Shown here piece by piece: positions 1 to 9,984 of a stretch of 64,000 nt of DNA. The first letter of the stretch is position 1. The number at the start of each line of letters is the position of its first letter. This DNA is from Henricia sp. BOLD:AAB3569 (Eukaryota; Echinodermata; Asteroidea; Spinulosida; Echinasteridae), in the NCBI GenBank assembly GCA_037783545.1, contig JBBELK010000525.1, positions 248,001 through 312,000 on the forward strand, read 5' to 3'. Both the position numbers and the translations under genes were made by a program. Below the pieces are notes generated by a model that saw only the letters and a list, made by a program, of their open reading frames with translations, was not told where the DNA came from and did no database searches.

Positions 1-750
1 GGTTTTGCGTGAAAAGCTTTTTTAACCCAGCTGAATTTGAAAAGAAAACAAAAATAGAGCAGAGGTCTTTGGCATGTCCGCACTGTGGGAACCTTACAAT
101 GTAGGTAACCTGACAAAGAATCTGGCCATTTGTGGATTCCAGCGGTTACCAAATGCTAGGTAACAGCAACATAAAACTCTTCAGACGTCCTGTATACATT
201 CGAGCTTTGTCTGTCCGACTATCTGAAGTATTAGTTCCAGCTCTACTTTTAAACACTCCACATTCCTCGATTTTGGGTTCTGTTCATTTGTGAATGATAA
301 TGTCAACAAGGGCTTGGAGATTGAACTATAATGGGGCATTAAAGGGACATGCAGACCATGAAAATTTTGTTATGTGTTCTAAAACAATTACCTGAAATAG
401 GTTGTTGAACAAGTTGCCTATTGTGCAGTAATTTGTTCATTTTTTGTGAAGTGATTCGGCTTGCATTTGGTAATTGTTCCCCCAAGCGATTTACGGTACA
501 TGTACACATACCACACAAAGTATTGTTCATGTGTGTACATAACGGTAATAATGTTCTGAGAAGCAAATTGCAATGGTACTGTTTATTTTAATGGTACTGA
601 ATATTTAGAAGCTAATGATGCATCAGACAATTTGAAGGTGTAGGCCCTACAATGTACGTACTTTCTCTGTAGAAATACTGTAAGGCCGACGGTATTTCAG
701 TGATTTTTGAATTGAATCTTGACAGTAAAATCTGGGTCATTTTGCCAGTT
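1..750. other. non-coding DNA, nothing recognised
   Basis: No exon, RNA gene or clear repeat was seen. The stretch is AT-rich with scattered TACATGTA-like words. Confidence 0.5.
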
Positions 751-1226
751 AAGGCCCGTTTACACTCGATTCGCCTTTGCCGAATCGAACTCCGCAATTT
801 CTAAAAAGGGGAGTTGAAGCCGGGTAGGCGCCAAGTGTAAACGCAAAAGGTGAATTGAAAAAGACCCGGGTCTGATTCGCCCTTTTCAAGTCACCTTTGG
901 GGTAGGGTTTAACCCCGCAATTGCGTGGTTGAATCCCGCAATTGTCAAGGTTGCTTGTAGTGTAAACGCTACCCTAATACAGATTCGCCAATTTGAGTGT
1001 CCTTGGGACGGTGCCCGCCGTGTAGTAGATTTAATTGACCAATCTGACACTAGTGCCACAACACCTAACAGCTCATGCATGCGCTGCAGTTATAATTAGT
1101 GGTGACTTTTGCGGTTTTTGATGGCGAGTTTGAGCCGAATCAAGGTACATGTAAATGCGGCAAATGTTCAATAAAAATGCTGGGTCTGTATCCACCATTG
1201 CCGGTTCGAGTGTAAACACGGTATTA
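751..1226 (+). mobile_element. non-autonomous inverted-repeat element, GTTTACACTCG family, copy 1
   Basis: The left end reads AAGGCCCGTTTACACTCGAT and the right end CGAGTGTAAACACGGTATTA, which are inverted copies of one another. The interior has GC-rich motifs (GATTCGCC, CCCCGCAATTGCG) unlike the AT-rich flanks. The same sequence occurs in the opposite orientation at about 26183-26692, confirming a dispersed element. No transposase is encoded. Confidence 0.8.
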
Positions 1227-1516
1227 GAAAACATGGCAGCTGGACACTCTTAATCAATATTTACTTTACCTGTAAATTACATTTCATGCCTTACTGCATC
1301 AGTGACTTTTGTGAATGACATCACTTCAGTATAGTCACGAGTTCAACCAATGTTGCACTTTTTTTCTATCACTTACTATTAGGGCCAGGTGTAGTTTAAT
1401 GTCGAAATCAATTTCCCAAAATAAATACATGTATGGAGGTAACACTCCCTGTATTTTTCCTAAGCAGATTGCTTGTGAAAAGCTCTAGAGCTACATGTAC
1501 AAGTACTAAGTTTAAA
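1227..1516. other. non-coding DNA, nothing recognised
   Basis: AT-rich sequence between two elements with no supported feature. Confidence 0.5.
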
Positions 1517-2281
1517 CCTTTCCACAGTAACAGGGTACATTTTTGTGACATGTATACAAGATCTTACAATGTACGTACATGTAGGTCCCAGTTCACTTCA
1601 AAATGTCTTAATTTTATCTTAAAATTATGCAGCTAAACTGAGGAAATACATACTTGTACAGATAACTTTTGTACCAAGGTGTAAGAAAAATAGTCCTACA
1701 TGTACAACATACATTTGTGAAAACCCTGTGCACAAATTGTCCCTTATGGATAATTCCCAAAATTAGGGGTCCAAAAGTGTGACATGCTTTTTAAGATTTC
1801 CAAATGTTTTTAGTGATTGAAAGTGGTTTATATTTCAACAAATTTAAATTTAATGTTTGTGTGTAGATATGGCACCAAGGTTAATGCAAACTCTTTTTAC
1901 AGCCAATTTTCATTGGCGTAGGTAACCCGGGACACCAAACTCCTATTCAATACCATGGAACAAATTATAAGCCTTTATGGTCTTTTGTTTTGAATATTTT
2001 TCAAGAATCAGAGAACAAAATATTCAAGAAAATGATGCTGCCCCCTATAATCGCAGGCCACAGTCCATTACTGAGAATTTTTGATCATGGTGATTTTTGA
2101 AGCAGAGAGTGTCGTACGTACACTGGGACACCAACAAAATTGTATGTTGTGGCAGCATTTTCTTACCTTTTTGGGCCAAAGTTATCTCCTGAAAAGAAAT
2201 TGTCTTTAATTTTGAAATAAACTAAAGACATCTGACAGGAATTATTTTTTCAAATGTACCCAATACTGTGGAAATACCCAT
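1517..2281. mobile_element. palindromic element of the CTGTCCACNGTAA family, interrupted by a second element
   Basis: The ends read CTTTCCACAGTAACAGGGTAC and GTACCCAATACTGTGGAAA (inverted). The internal sequence (AGGTCCCAGTTCACTTCA, CTAAAGACATCTGA) matches the complete copy at 36655-37096. About 395 bp near 1745-2140 are absent from that copy and instead match the left part of the element at 63160-63615, so one transposon has inserted into another. The inner element lacks its right terminus. Confidence 0.75.
1745..2140 (+). mobile_element. nested, right-truncated element of the GGTAATTCCC family
   Basis: It begins with AATTCCCAAAATTAGGGGTC and contains AGATATGGCACCAAGGTTAA, both shared with 63160-63615. 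The right inverted end present there is missing here, where the sequence passes directly into the host palindromic element. Confidence 0.7.
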
Positions 2282-2365
2282 GTTCGTGTAGGTGAGACTA
2301 CCCTGGGTATACTGTACCGTACATGTAGGCTATACAAACATTGTGGAAAGTTGGTCTACATGCTT

Positions 2366-2559
2366 AGGGGCCGTCCAAAGTTGTCAACATTTGAACAGTT
2401 CTACAGAGAGTAGTATTTTTCAAGACCCACTCCCTCCCTCACGCCCATAAACACTAATTATCAAAAATATTCTCTCTAAAAGGTACAATTTTTCTGTCAG
2501 TACCATCCTCCTCCCCCTTCCTATGCTTTGTCGAGCCTTGACAATTTTGGACGGTCCTC
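2366..2559. mobile_element. short inverted-repeat element (about 195 bp)
   Basis: AGGGGCCGTCCAAAGTTGTC at the left is mirrored by GACAATTTTGGACGGTCCTC at the right, about 22 bp of imperfect terminal inverted repeat. No coding capacity is visible. Only one copy was seen in the window. Confidence 0.6.
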
Positions 2560-3068
2560 AGTGTAAACAGAATTTGTTTGATACCTTCATTCCAACTGTA
2601 AATTGTGCAAGTAATAGAAAACCCTCCTGGTCCTTTAAAGCAATGTCCGATTACCATACTGAAATTAATACCATCTGGGATTTTGACCATGAGCACACCA
2701 ATACAGTCGCACGTGCGCTTCTGATTCTAATGTGTTGGTGTGTTTTTAGTAGACCTTGATCAGGAAACAATACTGGGCTTTAGTAATAGCAGATGTTTTA
2801 CGAAATAATAACCATGTAATTAATAATTGTGATTTCTGTTGGGGAAAACCCACTGACTGGAGTTGCAGTCATGCAAAACATTCAGATTTTTATTTTCTCT
2901 CATTTCAAAATGAACTGGTATTACTTACTGGAAAAATTGCTGCGATGGTCCAGAAAATTACAGGTCATAAAAAATGTATTTATGCTACAGTCACACTCAG
3001 TAAAATTGTCTAGACACAAAATACCCGGTACTCATGTGCCATGGATGAATAAATTAAAGTGAGCCTGT
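2560..3068. other. non-coding DNA, nothing recognised
   Basis: Open frames here have no recognisable domain or splice context. No repeat partner was seen in the window. Confidence 0.45.
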
Positions 3069-3601
3069 TAAGATTTTTTTAGAAAATGGATTTTGTTCTG
3101 ACCTAATGCACCTATCAATTGAAATAAAATTGTCTGTGCATTTGTATACAAGACGGGCATGTTTTGCACCCAAGGGTGGGGATTTTTGTCACCTAAATGT
3201 TGCCCCAGGGTTGGGGATTTTGTCACGCAAAAAGTGACGATCCCCACCTCATAGGTTGGGTAGCCCGGGGGAGGGTGGCGGGGGACAATTGATAGGTGCA
3301 TAACAATCAAATAAAATACATACCTCCCCAAAATACTATCCATGGGAAGGAAATGTAGGAAATTTGCAATCTCCAATTTGGATGTGGAAGCAAAAAGGTT
3401 TGTATTATAATCACTGCACTGCTTAATGGAAGCAGATATGTACAAAACATCGGTGTTTTAAAAAAATGATATCCTTGAAAATATACGGATTTTGAGCGCA
3501 AAATTTTAAAATGGCAATGAGAAAAATATGATATGATATGGTATCAAATCTCAACATCCATGCAAAAAATGGGGTTTCAAAAATGTGATCTTGAGCTTGT
3601 T
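3069..3601. mobile_element. dispersed repeat family D (GGATTTCGTTCTA...), copy 1, with nested insert
   Basis: Contains GGATTTTGTTCTGACCTAA, CTATCCATGGGAAG, CAATCTCCAATTTGGATGTG and GATATCCTTGAAAATATACG. These also occur in the same order at 6024-6362, 49705-50040 and 62925-63680. The run is interrupted by the element at 3107-3300. Confidence 0.75.
3107..3300. mobile_element. PIF/Harbinger-like miniature element with TAA target duplication
   Basis: A 194 bp insert has 15-bp inverted ends, TGCACCTATCAATTG and CAATTGATAGGTGCA. It is flanked on both sides by TAA. Other copies of the host repeat read CTAACAATC or CCAACAATC at this place with no insert, so the insertion site is directly visible. 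A 3-bp TAA duplication is characteristic of the PIF/Harbinger superfamily; the assignment to that superfamily is inference. Confidence 0.8.
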
Positions 3602-4137
3602 CGGATAATGCCTTATTTCGGTCATTACAACATTAACTTTGGCTGCCTGTGCGAGATCTAACAAGCTAGATATCTAACAAGCTAGGCTCGTGGAGTTTCT
3701 CGACTATTTATCAAGGAAGGCCTGCCTGATGAGCAAGGGGACACATGATCTGCTCAATGCCTTCATCAGACCCTGCCCTGTTAATCAGCCTCAAGCCAAA
3801 TTAAATCTCCAAGGTGAAGTCCATAATTTTGGTCTGGCTTATTGCTGAGGGATGTTTTCATTCAGGTGTGATTACAACTGGCAGAGTTGGGATTTCGTAA
3901 AGGGACATTTTGGGCAAGTGTAAGAGAAATATTCCCTATTAATTAACGAAGTGATTGTGCATTATAAATAATTTACTACTAGGGAATCACTACACCAAAT
4001 TTCATGGATCTCGTGATAATACCTTTCTGATGTTAGTTCTCCTGGAGATGCACACGGGAACATAAATATGAAATCATATTCATTGATTCTTAAATCAGAT
4101 GTGCTGTGAAACACTATTAAGTCAAATCTCAGGTGTA
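3602..4137. other. non-coding DNA, nothing recognised
   Basis: Only a short duplicated word (ATCTAACAAGCTAG, around 3656-3685) is visible. Confidence 0.45.
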
Positions 4138-4909
4138 TAAGGCCTTTATCACACTATGAACGTTCGACCCGTGTCAAATCTACACGGGTCCACTCTGTGT
4201 AGACTGTTTAATATTTCAACACGGGTCCAATCTGCTATGTTTTCACACGACTAAATGCAACACTGGCATTTTTTCTTCACGTGTAAAGTTTCGACCCGTG
4301 TATCGTGCGATCGTTTCACACTACACACACGGCCGACCGTCAACACGGGTCGAAATCGAAAAATCTCCCACATTACATTGTGGCGAGTCATCTTATTCTC
4401 CAAATATTGCTATTTCTCGTTGTTCCATTGAGCTGGTTTTGAATAGAATTGTCAGCCCAAATGGCCAACATACATGTAGAGCAGCTACATGTAGAGCAGC
4501 CTTTTGTCTGATTTCGGGCCCGATTTATCTGACATTAGAGTTGTAATACGTTTAGCACCGTAAAAAATATACACGAACTGCACTGAATAATGCGCAAAAA
4601 CCCAAGCTTGTTTGTTACATGTAGTTGCAAAACGGCATTTAGGCCTACATGTACATGTACTTAACTACAGTTGCGATGCTGCTGTGCTCCAAAATCTACA
4701 TGGGTCCAAACTTAACCCAGAGGCATTGAGATTGTGGTTTTCAACATGTGTCGAAAAAGTCTACATGTACAATGGTTTCAACCCACCTCCTGAGGTGGGT
4801 TAGTTTCAACACGGGTCGAGCGCTCTACACAGGTCAGTGCCGTGTTGAAATGTTGTAGTGTGAAAGTCATGTACAACCTGGAGATTTTTCATAGTGTGAA
4901 AATGCCTTA
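4138..4909. mobile_element. inverted-repeat element with internal ACCCGTGT tiles
   Basis: The ends TAAGGCCTTTATCACACTAT and ATAGTGTGAAAATGCCTTA are inverted. The interior repeats the words CACACT and CGACCCGTGT or ACACGGGTC many times in both orientations. A related copy begins at about 29842. No open frame resembles a transposase. Confidence 0.8.
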
Positions 4910-5579
4910 CCAGTACATGTATGTAGTGTTCATGTTATTGCAGACCCATCAGTATGTCAAGGTGACATTGAAATAGGGCACACACCCACATTACATGTAT
5001 GTGAAGTCCTTGCACAGTAGGCCTACATTGCATGTGTGTGTTCAATACTAATTGCCCCAGGATACATCATGCCTTTGTAATGTCACCTGCTAAAAAGATG
5101 AGTGAAGTTGAATGGATACAGTTCACATTCGCTGAGCCAATCTCTACAGTACACTTCACATCACAAGACCAAATTGAACAGAGAAATCATAATGTACAGA
5201 ACATGAAAACAGTAGGCCTACATGTACTGTAGGCTAGATGCATTTTCTAAAATTGGTAATATAACATTCATAACGTGATGTCGCAGTTGTCTGGCGTGTG
5301 ACGGCTTCTTGTTTTATTGATTTCTAGATTCAGGTTACAAGAGCGATAATTTTATATGGGGCTGTGGTGACCTTTACCGGTATCATTTTTCTTTATTTAC
5401 ATATCTCTAACTTCCATTTTTGTCCTCATTGCCAGATTATTAAATATTTTCATGTTACAAGACCAATTGCTTGGGGACAAATTTAGACTTGCTGGAACAT
5501 TCCCAGGATGATTTAACCCCACCTTCAACCATGACTTGTGTGCACACTCCCATGCAGGAATTTTGTTCCCTCCAGCTTG
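4910..5579. other. non-coding DNA, nothing recognised
   Basis: AT-rich with frequent TACATGTA words; no supported gene or repeat boundary. Confidence 0.45.
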
Positions 5580-5972
5580 AGTTTTTACACAGTAAAAGGG
5601 CATTTTGACAACACAGATCATATTTTCCAGACAATACCTTTGTCTGGTCTCAAAATAAAAGAAATAAGTTTGTTGTTCTGAAGAGATAACTAATTAGGCC
5701 CAAAAAGGGTTACAAATAGTGTGACAACGTGCCTTTCTAAAAACCCTGTGTACAAATTTCCAATATACATGTACGCTCGTAACCGGGACGGCCTAAAAAG
5801 TGTCTGTCCCGGTTACGAGCGTATATTGGAAATTTGTACACAGGGTTTTTAGAAAGGCATGTTTTCACACTATTTGTAACCCTTTTTGGGCCTAAGTTAT
5901 CTCTTCCGAACAACTTAAACTTATTTCTTTTATTTTGAGACCAGACAAAGGTATTTCCTCGAAAATGTACAT
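5580..5972. mobile_element. palindromic family A element, copy 1
   Basis: A long imperfect palindrome centred near 5800. The arms share CCCTGTGTACAAATTTCCAA and CGCTCGTAACCGGGACGG with their reverse complements. The outer arms include CCTTTGTCTGGTCTCAAAAT. Complete copies lie at 28829-29249 and 41576-42000, and a half copy at 20651-20906. The right terminus is truncated here. Confidence 0.85.
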
Positions 5973-6023
5973 GTACGGAAAATCATATTTAAATTTAGTA
6001 TGCTTAGCCAGCTTTTTTGGTCA

Positions 6024-6362
6024 ATTTAAAGGAGCTTAAGTCCAGATTTTTCCACAGAATGGATTTCGTTCTATCCCAACAATCTTATAAAATACCTCCA
6101 TAATACACTATCAATGGGAAGAAAATAGGAAATTTGCAATCTCCAATTTGAATGTGGAAGCAATTAAAAGGTTGGTGTAATCAATACACTGTTTTAAACC
6201 AGATAAATTAGTTATCGTTGATTGTTTGACAATATTTTTGAAAATATATGGATTGAGAGTGCGAAATTTCAGATTGGTAATGAGAAAAATATGACACATG
6301 GGGAAAATGGGATGGGGGGAGGGGTGCTCAAAAATGTAATCTGGACATGCTCCTAATTTAAA
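6024..6362. mobile_element. dispersed repeat family D, copy 2 (uninterrupted)
   Basis: The ends AAAGGAGCTTAAGTCCAGAT and ATCTGGACATGCTCC are inverted. The interior carries ACACTATCAATGGGAAG and CAATCTCCAATTTGAATGTG, shared with the other copies. It directly follows a family A element, an arrangement also seen at 41576-42095. Confidence 0.8.
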
Positions 6363-6890
6363 GGCCCAGTGGATCATTTGCAATGACCCCAAAAAGTAAT
6401 CGACGAGTTTACAGGGGAAAAGTTCTGAAAGTAAAGATTGAATTAATAGCAACTATCCATTGAAAGGTTTTCGCTCAAAATGATATAATTTTACCAGAAA
6501 ATAATCCGTAAAGATAAAATTATTTAGATTGTTTGCAAACGATTTACTTATTTTTGGTTCGCATCTACACGGTCCAAAATGCATGGGCGCTGTGTACTCC
6601 GTGTGCGTGTTCCAACGCGATGCATTTTTATGGATCGCGCGCACACGCAGTATGTGCGCCACAGAGTGCATGACGCAAGCCACATAGTACCCGATCAACT
6701 GAGAACGAATATTTGAAACACCCCGCCACAAGACCAGGAAAATGCATGTGGATTTTCATGGTTTTTTAAACGTGGTACATTTGACAAAGCTGAAATTTCT
6801 TCGGATGAGTTTGTTGATGTCTTTCTTTTGATTTATAATGGTTTTATTCGCAGAATCGCTCAAAAACCGATCATCTACAGGGCCTTTAAG
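6358..6890. mobile_element. inverted-repeat element, AAAGGCCCAGTGGATCAT ends
   Basis: TTAAAGGCCCAGTGGATCAT at the left is mirrored by GATCATCTACAGGGCCTTTAA at the right with two mismatches. The interior has a CpG-rich patch (GGATCGCGCGCACACGC). No coding capacity was recognised. Confidence 0.65.
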
Positions 6891-7529
6891 AACAATCAAT
6901 GAAGAACTTTTGCCATTTCAAACATGGTATGTTCCAGAGTTAAACATACGTAAAAATGGTAGAAACTCGGGAGTTGCTGAAAGATTGCACAACTGCTGCT
7001 TATGATCCAGACCAGTTTTCAAAAAAAACATAATAACAATATGTGCCAAATCGCTGAAAGATGCTGCTCTTTATTTGTCCAGTTCTTGTGAGCACCACAA
7101 ACCCCAAAAGCAATGCCGTAATTTGCAGTCTGTATTTTGGGACCAAATTTTCTAATTATCTGGGGAGGGCATCACTTCTAATCAGAGTAATCTGATCTCC
7201 TTCAATTCGAGACCTGAGGGAGAATAAATCATTCATTGCTGCCAATATCCTGCTTGGGGAAATGCTTGTCATAAATCCTAGGAAATAAATTGATCATGCA
7301 TAAAAATGGCCTGTGAGCCTGATATTACTTGGGAGTTAGGCAGGACCAATGGTGCACTTATGGAAAGGTCAGGAAAGTGGTAGGATTGCTCCATTAATAA
7401 TTGTATTTTTCATCATTTGCTTGTCGTCAGAATGGAGCACTTGCATTTAAACATCAATATTATTAAGCATCAATTTAGTTCAAGAATAGTCTTATGCAAT
7501 ATCTGGTGCCTAATCACCGTTAAAATGAA
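6891..7529. other. non-coding DNA, nothing recognised
   Basis: AT-rich with no supported feature. It ends at the target duplication of the next element. Confidence 0.45.
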
Positions 7530-8030
7530 CAGGGTTGTAACGAGTCTCCCTCTGCTCGAATCCCAAGTCAAGTCAAGCTGCCCTCGAATCCCAAGTCAAG
7601 TCAAATCAAGCTGCCCTCGACTCCCAAGTCAAGTCAAGTCAAACTGCCGTCGAGTTCCGTGTCAAGTCAAGTCAAGTCAAGTCAAATGGCCTTCGAGTCT
7701 CGAGTCGAGTCGGGCATATTGGTCGAGTTGAGTCAGGAATTATATTGGTCGAGTTGAGTCAAGTCAAATAGGCACGACAGTAAATTTGTTGAAGCTAATT
7801 TCAAAATGAGTCGAAATGCTGAAACTCACATTCATGTAGCTCTGGTCAAGGTTTCTGTACTGCTGAAATACAATTCGGTATGAAATACAATTCGCAAACT
7901 CAAGTCAAAAATTTTGAGTCGTTTTTTTGTCAAGTCATTTGAGGTTCGAGTCTCAAGTCGAAAATCATTGAAAATCGGGACTCGAGTCGACTTGAGTTCC
8001 GAGTCTAGAGTTAGAGTCATTAAAACCCTG
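7530..8030. mobile_element. hAT-like non-autonomous element with internal CAAGT/GAGTC array
   Basis: The ends are CAGGGTTGTAACGAGTC and GAGTCATTAAAACCCTG (imperfect inverted repeats). The flanking octamers are AAAATGAA (7522-7529) and GAAATGAA (8031-8038), a 7/8 match as expected for an aged 8-bp hAT target duplication. The interior is mostly degenerate pentamers (TCAAG, GAGTC) in both orientations. It encodes no transposase, so it would need an enzyme supplied in trans. A sister element lies at 47749-48337. Confidence 0.85.
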
Positions 8031-8038
8031 GAAATGAA

Positions 8039-8527
8039 ACAGCAAAACTTTATAGGATTAGAGAAAAATATATATTTTTTAAATCTCATGCCAAGAATTG
8101 TCTGGGAAGTGTACTTTTTACCTCGAAGAGGCAGAAAATAATATTATTGTACTGCCATTGTGTTTTCCAAGGAGCATGTCGATTCGAAAATTAAAGGTCT
8201 GTTGGGATATTGCAAAAAAGTACTGTTGTACATGTACTAGGGGCAAGAAATACCAAGACAAGGGGCAAGATTTCTGGCCTCTGTGTAATTTAGCACTCAA
8301 GAGGCCTATATAGCCCTAACTTAAAAGCCTTTTGACCGAAATTAATTGAATTTTACCAATTGGATATTCTAATCTCAAATAAATTCAGAGGATAAATGTC
8401 CAATCTGGTAAGATTATTTTCGGGGATCTCTTGGCAAGATCTAAACATCTAATTCATTGAAGTACTTGTACATGTAACTTCATTTGGAATTATTGTTTTT
8501 ATCCAAATATATTGTTTTGTCTTGCAG
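8039..8527. other. intron sequence before the first visible exon
   Basis: No repeat or RNA recognised. The last 30 bases form a conventional pyrimidine-rich acceptor. Confidence 0.5.
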
Positions 8528-8628
8528 CTTTTCAGCTCTGCACCATGCTGCACTCAATAGCAACTGTAACATCATGGCAACACTGTTGGACTGTAATCAG
8601 ATCTCGGTTGACATCAAAGATAATAAAG
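8528..8628 (+). CDS. caskin: caskin-like exon: ankyrin repeat (first visible exon)
   Basis: Internal coding exon of the caskin-like scaffold gene. It is preceded by a pyrimidine-rich acceptor (TTTTGTCTTGCAG) and followed by the donor G|GTGAGA. It begins with the last base of a split codon and ends with the first base of another, leaving 33 full codons. The peptide starts FSALHHAALNSN and ends VDIKDNK, which is the ankyrin TALHxAA pattern and closely resembles the second ankyrin repeat of vertebrate caskins. Caskins are cytoplasmic, synapse-associated scaffolds that bind CASK. The exon encoding the protein start should precede this one and was not found in the first 8.5 kb, so it is probably upstream of the window. 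Assignment to caskin rather than another ankyrin protein rests on the later SH3 exons. Confidence 0.85.
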
Positions 8629-9730
8629 GTGAGATATGGCACAGTTTGGTCTACCGGTACATACTGCAAACCATTTACCAGATGGCTTCAGTGAGAACTC
8701 TTATGGTAGGCCTGTATTTGGTTACATGCATGACCTACATACAAATGTTCTTCCTCTTCTGCTTCAGTTTCTTTTACAACTCCCATGAGATTTTTCTATT
8801 AAGCATTAATCTCAAAACTGTTAAATGTACCATCCAGTCATTACACCCTGGCACAATTTGTGAATGCATATGACTTATTATGAGGAACACCACATGAGAC
8901 ACTCGGGTATCATTTGGCTGTACTATAATGTGCCTGTACATATCTGTATGTGTGATCTCCTATTTCTCCTAATTAAGACATTAAAAATTAGGTCAAAATT
9001 ACATTAGACTGGGCACAAGAAGGCAGCGTACATGTATGACTGGGAGATTTCCATGCAAAACACCCTTCCACTAGTGGAAGGCAGACCAAACAACCTGAAT
9101 ACCTAATTTTGAAATGGTTCAATTTTAATTACAATGATGATCGTTCATAAAGATCTTAATTTGAGAAAAAGAGATAATACAAGGATTTTACAAAGGTGTT
9201 CTGTACTATAAATGGTAATAGAATGACACCTGAATGGCGTGGCTACATGTACATCTTACACACTAGTCAATGGTACATGTAGACGCTAGGTACGGTAGAT
9301 GGCCATTTGATAACTTTCCAAAGATATACATGTATGTGTAATTTTAACTTAGGCCAAATAATTAGATATGGCCTAAGTTTTCAATTGATACAGATTTTGT
9401 GGTTTTTTTTCTTCCACATGCGACTCAATTCCTAACTGAGAATTCGGCCATGTGCCTCAAATACACAAAGTACATCTGAGGTTCAGGTAATGACAGGTAT
9501 ATGAACAGGTGTGTGAGCCTCTTACTTAATGCACTTGTTATTTATTTGTCCTCTGCTTGTCACATTCCACGCCCCCTCATCCATTAACACCATCCGGTAT
9601 GGTGATCTGTACAAATGTTTTTATAGAAGAGATGGAGTTTTTCAAGTGTACAAGGTTCCAGCTGAAAATTTTGAAATAATAGCCAACATTTCAGCATAAT
9701 ATGCTCTTTTGCAACCCCAAACATATTTAC
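8629..9730. other. intron sequence, nothing recognised
   Basis: AT-rich intron with several TACATGTA words. No exon-like segment with ankyrin similarity and no repeat partner was seen. Confidence 0.45.
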
Positions 9731-9868
9731 TGTTGTTGTACCCAACCTCTGTGGCCCTGGTTCGAATCCCGTCTGGGTCGGTATGTGGATTGGGTTCTCT
9801 CAGTCCCTGCTTGATTCCGTGGGTGTTTTCCCCTATAGGCTACAGCATATTGTGTAGGGGTTTTCCTA
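9731..9868 (+). repeat. SINE-like fragment with B-box
   Basis: CTGGTTCGAATCCCGTCTGG carries a pol III B-box consensus (GGTTCGAATCC). It is followed by a tRNA-unrelated stretch with GTATGTGGATTGGGTTCTCT and GGGTGTTTTCCCC. No A-box was seen upstream, so this looks like a 5'-truncated SINE. Confidence 0.4.
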
Positions 9869-9984
9869 CATGTACCGTATTTTCCTGCGGATAAGACGCT
9901 CGGCGGACAAGACGCAGGACCCTAAAATGACCCAAAAAAATTCAAACGTCAGCAGACAAGGCGCACCGCCGCATAAGGCGCAGG

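Noticed and set aside
6111-6452. 113-codon open frame on the minus strand, with a similar frame at 3068-3445
   Set aside because: Both are family D repeat read antisense. The similarity is repeat homology rather than gene conservation.
1-8500. Search for the exon encoding the caskin N-terminus
   Set aside because: No segment ending in a phase-2 donor after a D-x-D-G type sequence was found, so the first exon is placed outside the window.
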